From positions 1-5,334 of the forward strand of contig CALIIP010000243.1 in NCBI GenBank assembly GCA_938018045.1: 5,334 bases of DNA, in the 5' to 3' direction. This stretch comes from an uncultured Flavobacteriaceae bacterium (GTDB taxonomy: Bacteria; Bacteroidota; Bacteroidia; Flavobacteriales; Flavobacteriaceae). The notes below the pieces were generated by a model that saw only the letters and a list, made by a program, of their open reading frames with translations, ran no database searches and had not been told where the DNA came from. Position numbers and translations under genes: made by a program. This document shows positions 1-5,334 of the stretch, one piece after another (the stretch's first letter is position 1; each line of letters begins with the position of its first letter).

Positions 1-974
1 ATGAAAAACATGCCATCAAAGCCTCTCTTTGGTTTGCGGTAGCAGGTATTGTCATTCTCACTTGGCCTTGGGTGGTGGTTGGATTGGGTTCGATTGTCAT
101 TTTACCGATTTCTGAAGCTTCAGCTGCTTTGCTAGCGGATCCGGAACTGGCCTACCCTATGATGATTTTGGAGGTTTTGCCCGCAGGTCTAAAAGGACTT
201 TTGGTGGCTGCATTCATGGCGGCCTTTATGAGTACCGTTGATACACATTTGTGTTGGGGCGGATCTTATGTAGTCAATGATATTTATAAAAGGTTTATTA
301 AAAAAGCAGCGTCTGCAGATCATTATTTATTGGTATCGCGCATTGGTATTGTACTCTTGCTGTTATTGTCGGCTATGGCTGCTTGGCAAATGGACAGTAT
401 AGCTGGTGCCTGGGTTTATATAATAGAAATCGTTTCTGGTATTGCAATCATTTTGATGTTACGATGGTTTTGGTGGCGCATCAATGCTTGGAGTGAAATA
501 ACAGCAATGTTTGCTTCTGGAATTATTTCTTTAGTGTTAACAATTCCGTCGATTGATTTTTATTTATTTGATGCTACAGATGGAATTTTGCCAAGTTGGT
601 CTAAATTTTTAATTGTTGTTGGTGTCACAAGTATTGTTTGGATAGTTTCAACTTTACTAACAAAACCAGAAAGTGATGAAGTCCTTCAAAGTTTTTACAA
701 AAAGACGCAGCCTGGAGGTCCAGGATGGTCAAAAGTAATAGCAAATGCTAAAGCAAATAATATTGATATTGTAGATGATAAAGAAGGTTGGAGTGTCCCA
801 TCAGGAATTGTTGCAATGTTATTAGGCTGTGTGATGATTTATAGTTGCATGTTTGCCACAGGATATTATATTTATGGAGAAACCTCTCTTGCTATCACAA
901 CAACAATAACCGCAATAATTTCAGGTTTTTTATTGACTAGAACTTGGAGTAAAATTAAAGCGAAAGTGTTATAA
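1..974 (+). CDS. Sodium:solute symporter (SSS family), C-terminal part; 5' end outside window
   Basis: Inner-membrane cation-coupled transporter of the solute:sodium symporter family; the substrate cannot be told from sequence. The reading frame is open from base 3, giving about 323 residues of a protein usually near 600, so the start and first half lie upstream. The GTG at 72 is internal, because conserved sequence precedes it (HAIKASLWFAVA, then WPW before a hydrophobic helix). At 228-296 lies the family signature helix MSTVDTHL...NDIYKRF, matching the TM8 region that contributes the sodium site in characterised members. Further conserved blocks are RWFWWRINAW (462-491) and LTKPESDE...PGGPGW (657-728). 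Several hydrophobic helices follow to the C-terminus. GC and third-position GC drop sharply near base 480 (see findings). A small exported-protein gene follows after 22 bases and may share the transcript. Family assignment is firm. Confidence 0.9.
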   Translation, partial: EKHAIKASLWFAVAGIVILTWPWVVVGLGSIVILPISEASAALLADPELAYPMMILEVLPAGLKGLLVAAFMAAFMSTVDTHLCWGGSYVVNDIYKRFIKKAASADHYLLVSRIGIVLLLLLSAMAAWQMDSIAGAWVYIIEIVSGIAIILMLRWFWWRINAWSEITAMFASGIISLVLTIPSIDFYLFDATDGILPSWSKFLIVVGVTSIVWIVSTLLTKPESDEVLQSFYKKTQPGGPGWSKVIANAKANNIDIVDDKEGWSVPSGIVAMLLGCVMIYSCMFATGYYIYGETSLAITTTITAIISGFLLTRTWSKIKAKVL

Positions 975-996
975 ATAGAAATTTTAACAAATCATC

Positions 997-1443
997 ATGA
1001 AAAAATCATTTCCCCTTTTTATTTTAAGTTTCTTCTTATTTATTTTAACTTCTTTTTCTCAAGAAACTCTTAAGAAAAATTATACAACATTCGGAGATTT
1101 TTTAAGTGAACAAAAAGCAAATATTGCTTTGATAGAAAATGACATGACTATTGATAAAACAAAAGAAATTATGGGGCCAGCATTAATCGTAAACGTTCCA
1201 AAAATTGGTAGAATGAAGGCATTATCAAAAGTTTTTAAACAGCCAGAACATTATAATGAGTATAATAAAGATCCACAAAAGAAAATAACTATTTTATGGT
1301 ATTTTACAACACCTAAAGATCAAAATGGAATCATCACAAAAAGTGAGTGCACTCCCATACTCTTTGAAAATGGACTAGTTATAGGAAAAGGGTGGAAATT
1401 CTATATTTCATATAAAAGAGCAAATAGATTACTGCTTCGTTAA
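997..1443 (+). CDS. Small exported protein, DUF3192/BamE (SmpA/OmlA)-like
   Basis: A 148-residue protein with a clear signal peptide: two lysines at 2-3, a hydrophobic run to about residue 19, and likely cleavage near SFS-QE at 19-23. There is no lipobox cysteine, so it is probably a soluble periplasmic protein. The mature part has the pattern 'ENDMTIDKTKEIMGP' (47-61), like the 'GMt..eV...mG' start of BamE/SmpA-type folds. It later has WYFTTPKDQNGIITKSECTP (101-120) and ILFENGLVIGKGW (121-133), which resembles the 'DG..TkDECTPl.F.ng.L.G.G' ending of DUF3192 proteins as I remember them. That is a fold-level guess; no function is known. The ATG at 997 is the first good start and gives the signal peptide directly. 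It lies 22 bases after the symporter stop, so co-transcription is likely. Its stop codon overlaps that of the convergent remB gene by 4 bases. Confidence 0.8.
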   Translation: MKKSFPLFILSFFLFILTSFSQETLKKNYTTFGDFLSEQKANIALIENDMTIDKTKEIMGPALIVNVPKIGRMKALSKVFKQPEHYNEYNKDPQKKITILWYFTTPKDQNGIITKSECTPILFENGLVIGKGWKFYISYKRANRLLLR

Positions 1444-3509
1444 AAATCAAAATTCCAATCAAATAAATCGGTACGTAAACCAAAATTTATCCAAGTTGTG
1501 TTAGTCTTGTCAAAATTAGTTGATACAGTTTCTGGATTGAAGTTTCGATAAGTAACACCTCCAAAGAGTTTTAAGTTCGTTGCTGGATTTAACAAATATC
1601 CAACTTGTAAATCACCAATAAAAATATTTGTAGTATTTCCTTGTCCAATTTCGACTCCATAATCATTCGGTCTATCTTCATAGTTTCGGTAAATATCTCC
1701 TCCATAACTTGCAGCATCCCCTTCTATATCAAAGCCTTTTTTTCCTGCAACTATCTTAGCGTTACCATACCATCTTCCTTTGGTATAATTTGCAATACCA
1801 ATAACTTCGCTAAAATTTGCGCCCCAATTATGCGCCATCGACTGGTTGTTATGTCCGTAGTTTAAGGTGATTTCGTTATGCGAATATGTAAATGGTCTTG
1901 CAGTGTTAAATTCTGCTTGTAAATAAAGATTCTTTACATTAAACGCATCATGATATTTTACACCTATTTGAAATCCACTTTTATTTCCCCAATATCCGTT
2001 TCCTTTTGCGATTTCTGCAGTTGAAAATTCATCTATCAAAAATTGTGAATAGAGCGAAACTTTATCATTCCAACGGTATTTTGCACTCAAGCCAACAACT
2101 GCATTCCCACCTCTAGAACCTGTAGAAAATTCAATAGCACGATAAAAAATAATCGGATTTAAATAATTAATATCAAAGCCTCTATCATTAGAATTTTCCC
2201 AAATTACAGATTCAAACAATCCTATATTAAGTTTTTCAGTGACATTATAACTTAAATAATGTGACGCCATAAACTTTTGTCTAAAGACTCCGTCAACGTT
2301 TACTTCTGGTCTCACGTCCTTAAGCCACATCCAAAGATTGGTGTATTTTATTTTCCAAAATTGTGTGTTTATCTTAAAAAACGGATATGGTGAAGCGTTA
2401 TCTGAGATGAACATAGAACGGTATCCATCACCAATAAAATTCTTATCGTGGCCAAACTGAAAGTTGAAAAACTTGTTTGGTGTATACGACAAATATCCTG
2501 TTGCTACAGGATAATCATACGCATCTTCTTTAAATTCTTTTGCAATTCCGCGTCCTGGAATTATTGCCGGATTTCCTCCTGCAGGAGCCAACGATTCTGC
2601 GTATCTGTTTACATAATCGGCAAATCTTCCTTGACTCTCATAAATAGTAGTAGAAAAACTTAATTTTTTATTTAAAGTACCTTGAATTAATACTCCTCTT
2701 GTATTGTTAAAAGTACTAATATCCTCTGCTTTACCAGCTTGCAAATCAATAATTGGATCTAAAGTAAGCCAATAATCTTTACCTTCGATCTGCACCATAT
2801 GCTCGTTAAAAAACTTCTTTCCAAGCCAAGTTTCTTTACTCATCATTAAACTAGATTTTTGAGCGTCTAAATCGACGTAATTCTCTACATCAGAATATAT
2901 GTAAGGCTTTACGGCTGTATGTGAGTTTCTAGATTTGTTATAATAATAATCTAAATTACTGTAAGATTGATGTGTATATGGCAGATTTAACTGACTGTGG
3001 TGCTCTAATAATTGTAAGGAATCTGGTTTAATTAAATCTAAATTATCATCAATTTTTGTTACCGAAAAATCTTTGTTTATTGTTTTGTTCTTATCTTTAA
3101 CTATTTCTTCTTGTGATGAATTCAATGGTATAGCAATTGGCAATATAAATTGCATTTCTACATCGTGATTGTTGTATTTTGCTGGAGTTACTTTTGGTAA
3201 TTCTGAAAAAGCACGTGTAATCTCTTCTTTCAATTCTTTATAAGGAGTATTGGCATACAGAATATTAAATTCTCCTTCTCTATCTACATAAAAAACAACA
3301 TTTACAATTCCTTTAAAATTATCTTTTACTACTTCTTCCGGCAATTTTATTGCTGAAATAACTGCTTGCGATACATTTGAATTAAAACATTCTTTTAACG
3401 CATCATTATCTGCAGATTCACAGCCTTCATAAACAGGATACTTTTCGGTTTGTGCAGTTACAACAACCGAGATCATAATTAAAAATATAATAAATAAATA
3501 GTTTTTCAT
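1440..3509 (-). CDS. remB: Gliding motility protein RemB-like outer-membrane beta-barrel protein with N-terminal TonB-like domain
   Basis: A 689-residue exported protein recognised as flavobacterial RemB, a protein associated with gliding motility in Flavobacterium johnsoniae. Residues 1-20 are a signal peptide (MKNYLF...VVVTAQ). Residues 21-130 resemble a TonB carboxy-terminal domain: PVYEGC (25-30), C30 and C41 as C-x10-C, then LPKVTPAKYN and ILPIAIPL near the end. Residues 131-200 form a polar linker with HSHTAVKPY-type conserved sequence at its end. From about 225 the protein is a predicted beta-barrel with hallmark stretches: YWLTLDPIIDLQ (246-257), ESQGRFADY (291-299), GGNPAIIPGRGIAKEF (311-326), NFIGDGYRS (357-365), KDVRPEV (397-403) and NYGHNNQSMAHNWG (550-563). 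It ends in WNFDF, an aromatic C-terminus typical of proteins inserted by the BAM complex. The barrel could also be described as Wzi (capsule assembly)-like. It is the last gene of a deoC-acetyltransferase-remB unit, 8 bases after its neighbour. Confidence 0.87.
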   Translation of the reverse strand: MKNYLFIIFLIMISVVVTAQTEKYPVYEGCESADNDALKECFNSNVSQAVISAIKLPEEVVKDNFKGIVNVVFYVDREGEFNILYANTPYKELKEEITRAFSELPKVTPAKYNNHDVEMQFILPIAIPLNSSQEEIVKDKNKTINKDFSVTKIDDNLDLIKPDSLQLLEHHSQLNLPYTHQSYSNLDYYYNKSRNSHTAVKPYIYSDVENYVDLDAQKSSLMMSKETWLGKKFFNEHMVQIEGKDYWLTLDPIIDLQAGKAEDISTFNNTRGVLIQGTLNKKLSFSTTIYESQGRFADYVNRYAESLAPAGGNPAIIPGRGIAKEFKEDAYDYPVATGYLSYTPNKFFNFQFGHDKNFIGDGYRSMFISDNASPYPFFKINTQFWKIKYTNLWMWLKDVRPEVNVDGVFRQKFMASHYLSYNVTEKLNIGLFESVIWENSNDRGFDINYLNPIIFYRAIEFSTGSRGGNAVVGLSAKYRWNDKVSLYSQFLIDEFSTAEIAKGNGYWGNKSGFQIGVKYHDAFNVKNLYLQAEFNTARPFTYSHNEITLNYGHNNQSMAHNWGANFSEVIGIANYTKGRWYGNAKIVAGKKGFDIEGDAASYGGDIYRNYEDRPNDYGVEIGQGNTTNIFIGDLQVGYLLNPATNLKLFGGVTYRNFNPETVSTNFDKTNTTWINFGLRTDLFDWNFDF

Positions 3510-3517
3510 ATACTGTT

Positions 3518-4093
3518 TTATTCAATTTTAGCAACGTTATTATTTTTCAATTGATATTTTTCTTGACTTTCAAAGCAAGACGCAATTCCGTTTTTATCAA
3601 ATTCCAAACGATGTCCAAATTCACTAATCCAACCAATTTGTTTTGAAGGATTTCCAACAACCAATGCATAGGGTTTTACGTCTTTAGTTACCACTGCTCC
3701 TGCTCCGACGAATGCATATTCGCCAATATTATTTCCGCAAATAACTGTTGCATTTGCACCTATACTTGCCCCTTTTTTGACCAAAGTAGTTTTAAATTCA
3801 TCACGTCTTTTAATTGCACTTCTTGGATTGATAACATTGGTAAAAACCATTGAAGGGCCTAAAAAAACATCATCCTCACAGATAACACCTGTGTAAATAG
3901 AAACATTGTTTTGCACTTTTACATTTTTACCCAAAACAACATCTGATGACACGACAACATTTTGACCAATATTACAATTCTGTCCAATCTTAGAATTCGG
4001 CATAATATGACTAAAATGCCATATTTTTGTTCCTTTTCCAATAGTACATCCATCATCAATGACTGCGGTTTCGTGTGCGAAATATTCGTTCAT
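3518..4093 (-). CDS. WbpD/WlbB-like N-acetyltransferase, left-handed beta-helix (hexapeptide) family
   Basis: A 191-residue acyltransferase close to WbpD/WlbB. Characterised members use acetyl-CoA to N-acetylate the 3-amino group of UDP-2-acetamido-3-amino-2,3-dideoxy-glucuronate in the cytoplasm, for surface polysaccharide synthesis. Visible signs: repeated hexapeptides (IGKGTK, IGQNCN, IGQNVV, LGKNVK, IGANAT, VGAGAV) that build the beta-helix; WHFSH at 25-29; KVQNNVS at 59-65; DDVFLGPSMVFTNV followed by NPR at 74-91; LVKKGASIGAN at 104-114; and the end signature ALVVGNPSKQIGW at 143-155. Length fits the family. The ATG at 4093 was chosen because it opens the conserved YFAHETAVID; a longer reading from TTG at 4150 would overlap deoC by 56 bases and adds nothing conserved. 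It lies 1 base after the deoC stop (TAATATG, likely coupled translation) and 8 bases before remB. No other gene of that amino-sugar pathway is in the window, so the exact substrate is unproven. Confidence 0.87.
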   Translation of the reverse strand: MNEYFAHETAVIDDGCTIGKGTKIWHFSHIMPNSKIGQNCNIGQNVVVSSDVVLGKNVKVQNNVSIYTGVICEDDVFLGPSMVFTNVINPRSAIKRRDEFKTTLVKKGASIGANATVICGNNIGEYAFVGAGAVVTKDVKPYALVVGNPSKQIGWISEFGHRLEFDKNGIASCFESQEKYQLKNNNVAKIE

Positions 4094-4094
4094 A

Positions 4095-4835
4095 TTAATA
4101 TTCTTCTGCTGTTTGACCATCAACAATTTTTTTTGCTGATGATGTTCCAATACGTATTACGCCCATTTCAACCATTTTAATTGCATCCTCATAATTACGA
4201 ACGCCTCCTGCTGCTTTTGATTGTAAAGGCTTTGCGTTTTCAACGATAATCTTCATAGTTTCAAATGTTGCACCATTTGGCTTGTTATCTTCTGTCTTAT
4301 AAAATCCAGTTGATGATTTTACGAATACATTTTCTGCTTTTTCTTTACCAAAATTCTCGACAATTGTATCTCTTATTAATTGGGTAATTCCAATAATTTC
4401 ATCAGTAGTTAAAGCAGCAGTCTCAATTATCCACTTTGCAACTTTATTATTTTCTAATGCGATTTTTGTTCCTTTAAAAACTTCTGCTTTTACTAAATTA
4501 ATTTGTCCGTTTTTAAAAGCTTGATAATTTACAACATAATCTAACTCATCAACATCATCATCTATTGCTTTTTGCGCTTCCATAAGTTTTGTTTCTATAG
4601 ATGTTAAACCCTCATGAAAACCTATTACAGTCCCTACCAATACATCAGAGTGAGCATCTTGAATTAACTTTTTGGCTAATGAAACATATTTAGGACGAAT
4701 CATCACTAATTTAAAATTATTAATAATTGCTTCCTCAATCAACGAAATCACATTTTGTTTGGTTTCATCCAAAGAAATTCCTTCTTGCTCAGCAGTTTTT
4801 AAGTATGTGGAGTCTAAATGGAGTGCAATGTTCAT
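4095..4835 (-). CDS. deoC: Deoxyribose-phosphate aldolase (DERA)
   Basis: Cytoplasmic class I aldolase that splits 2-deoxy-D-ribose 5-phosphate into glyceraldehyde 3-phosphate and acetaldehyde, in deoxynucleoside breakdown. The 246-residue length is normal. Catalytic positions are visible by family comparison: Asp99 in VDELDYVVN (like E. coli Asp102), the Schiff-base Lys173 in FVKSSTGF (Lys167), Lys207 in SKAAGGVR (Lys201), and a C-terminal Tyr246 like the functional terminal Tyr of E. coli DERA. The phosphate-binding GVRNYEDA and RIGTSSA stretches are also present. The N-terminal LDSTYLK replaces the more usual LDHTLLK, and VMIRPKYV replaces the common VCVxPxYV; these look lineage-typical rather than damaging. 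The start is the ATG at 4835; an adjacent TTG at 4838 is unneeded. It is the first gene of a three-gene unit, behind a terminator that insulates it from the TonB-type gene. Confidence 0.95.
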   Translation of the reverse strand: MNIALHLDSTYLKTAEQEGISLDETKQNVISLIEEAIINNFKLVMIRPKYVSLAKKLIQDAHSDVLVGTVIGFHEGLTSIETKLMEAQKAIDDDVDELDYVVNYQAFKNGQINLVKAEVFKGTKIALENNKVAKWIIETAALTTDEIIGITQLIRDTIVENFGKEKAENVFVKSSTGFYKTEDNKPNGATFETMKIIVENAKPLQSKAAGGVRNYEDAIKMVEMGVIRIGTSSAKKIVDGQTAEEY

Positions 4836-4853
4836 CAATAAAATTCTATTACA

Positions 4854-4861
4854 CGAAAATA
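4854..4861 (-). promoter_or_regulatory. Possible -7 element for the deoC-acetyltransferase-remB unit
   Basis: Read on the minus strand, TATTTTCG matches the Bacteroidota -7 consensus TAnnTTTG except at one base. It lies 18 bases upstream of the deoC ATG, between the terminator tract and the start, which is where a promoter is expected once the upstream gene has been terminated. No well-spaced -33 TTG was found; the nearest candidates are at the wrong distance. The call therefore rests on position and a partial match only. Confidence 0.3.
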
Positions 4862-4867
4862 CAAAAG

Positions 4868-4900
4868 AAAAAGAAAAAATCCCGCAAAAAGCGGGATTTT
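4868..4900 (-). terminator. Rho-independent terminator after the TonB-type gene
   Basis: A perfect 10-bp inverted repeat: AAAATCCCGC at 4876-4885 pairs with GCGGGATTTT at 4891-4900 around a 5-base loop. On the minus strand the 3' arm runs into TTTTTT-C-TTTTT, a good U-tract. It begins 26 bases after the stop of the TonB-type gene and ends about 30 bases before deoC, so it should end that transcript and separate the two units. On the plus strand the U-tract is only four bases, so activity there would be weaker. Confidence 0.88.
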
Positions 4901-4926
4901 GATTGTATTTGAGTATCTGAAAAAAA

Positions 4927-5334
4927 TTATTCTACTTCAAAACTAATTGGTAGTGTATATTTTACTCCTACAGCTTTTCCATTTTGTTTTCCAGGAGTCA
5001 TAGTCGGTAATTTTTCAACAACTCTTTTTCCTTCTTTTTCAAGTCGAACGTGTGGAGCACTCGCGTTTGTAATATTTATTTCTCCTGTTTTGGTAATTAA
5101 AAACTCTACCCAAATTCTCTTTTTACCTGAAGACAAACCAAGTTGATTTGCTAATTCTGAATTAAATTTACTTTGAATGTGCTTACTCATCTTCTTATCA
5201 AAACAAGCTCTCTTTTTTGACTCTTTTACCTTCTCGCAACCTGGAAAAATTGGAACTTCTTGAATGCTTGTATAAGGAACATCTTCTGGAAATACTTCAA
5301 TTGTTGGTTCAACATAAACCAATTTAGTTTCTAC
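4927..5334 (-). CDS. TonB-type energy transducer, C-terminal domain; 5' end outside window
   Basis: The last 135 residues of a Bacteroidota protein with a TonB carboxy-terminal domain, which in the family spans the periplasm and passes proton-motive-force energy to outer-membrane receptors. The frame stays open to the right edge, so the start and any N-terminal membrane anchor are beyond it; the TTG at 5322 is internal. Visible: a linker ending PEDVPYTSIQ, then VPIFPGCE with Cys33 and Cys44 (numbered from the window edge) in C-x10-C spacing, KHIQSKFNSELANQLGL, the RIWVEFLITKTGEI strand pair, APHVRLEKEGKRVVEKLP, and MTPGKQNGKAV...YTLPISF near the end. It is followed by a strong terminator and is thus the last gene of its own transcript. 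A free-standing TonB-domain envelope protein with no transport role cannot be excluded without the N-terminus. Confidence 0.87.
   Translation of the reverse strand, partial: VETKLVYVEPTIEVFPEDVPYTSIQEVPIFPGCEKVKESKKRACFDKKMSKHIQSKFNSELANQLGLSSGKKRIWVEFLITKTGEINITNASAPHVRLEKEGKRVVEKLPTMTPGKQNGKAVGVKYTLPISFEVE

Noticed and set aside
1..42. An ATG at base 1 that looks like a gene start.
   Set aside because: This frame reaches a TAG stop after 13 codons; the conserved symporter sequence runs in the frame starting at base 3.
1641..1865. Open plus-strand frame opposite remB.
   Set aside because: Antisense shadow of well-conserved barrel sequence, with no domain or signal of its own; the same holds for 2448-2663.
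4094..4150. A longer acetyltransferase starting from TTG at 4150.
   Set aside because: It would overlap the deoC 3' end by 56 bases and adds a basic, unconserved stretch; the ATG at 4093 opens the conserved family sequence.
3962..4180. Open plus-strand frame opposite the acetyltransferase start and deoC end.
   Set aside because: Shadow of two clearly recognised genes, rich in Phe, Ile and Leu from antisense reading of AT-rich DNA. The frames at 4672-4902 and 4727-4912 are similar and run through the terminator.
4836..4838. TTG at 4838 as the deoC start.
   Set aside because: It adds one residue before an ATG that gives the normal family N-terminus.
4876..4900. The inverted repeat considered as an operator or mobile-element end.
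   Set aside because: A GC-rich stem, short loop and minus-strand U-tract just after a stop codon fit a terminator; no second copy or flanking element was seen.
1..5334. Search for a defence, toxin-antitoxin, phage or CRISPR-type system.
   Set aside because: All coding space is taken by transport, envelope, sugar-modifying and metabolic genes, with no array, transposase, integrase or toxin-like pair visible.

Overview
The window looks like a low-GC marine-type member of the Flavobacteriaceae (Bacteroidota). Supporting signs are AT-rich DNA (about one third GC outside the first 480 bases), no Shine-Dalgarno sequences before the starts, a recognisable gliding-motility RemB protein, a Bacteroidota-type TonB carboxy-terminal protein and a flavobacterial form of DeoC. 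The genus cannot be set from the sequence alone.

Layout. Bases 1-974 (+) hold the C-terminal ~323 residues of a sodium:solute symporter whose start lies before the window. It is followed after 22 bases by a small exported protein with a DUF3192/BamE-like pattern (997-1443, +). This pair meets head-on a minus-strand gene set, with the stop codons overlapping by 4 bases. Read in its own direction, the minus strand starts with a TonB-type protein cut by the right edge (5334-4927). A strong hairpin terminator follows (about 4900-4868). Then comes a tight three-gene unit: deoC (4835-4095), a WbpD/WlbB-like left-handed beta-helix N-acetyltransferase (4093-3518) and remB (3509-1440). Gaps in this unit are 1 and 8 bases, so the three are very probably co-transcribed.

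How the genes fit together. RemB is an outer-membrane beta-barrel protein linked to gliding. The acetyltransferase family modifies UDP-linked amino sugars for surface polysaccharide. Their pairing suggests a cell-surface/motility theme, with deoC as a metabolic passenger at the front of the operon. RemB carries, before its barrel, a periplasmic domain of the same general type as the TonB C-terminal domain encoded just upstream, including the same C-x10-C spacing.

No RNA gene, CRISPR array, mobile element or repeat family was seen. Nothing here makes a convincing case for an undescribed defence or mobile system. The points most worth a second look are the TonB-like domain fused to RemB, the deoC-acetyltransferase-remB operon, and a sharp change of base composition inside the symporter gene.
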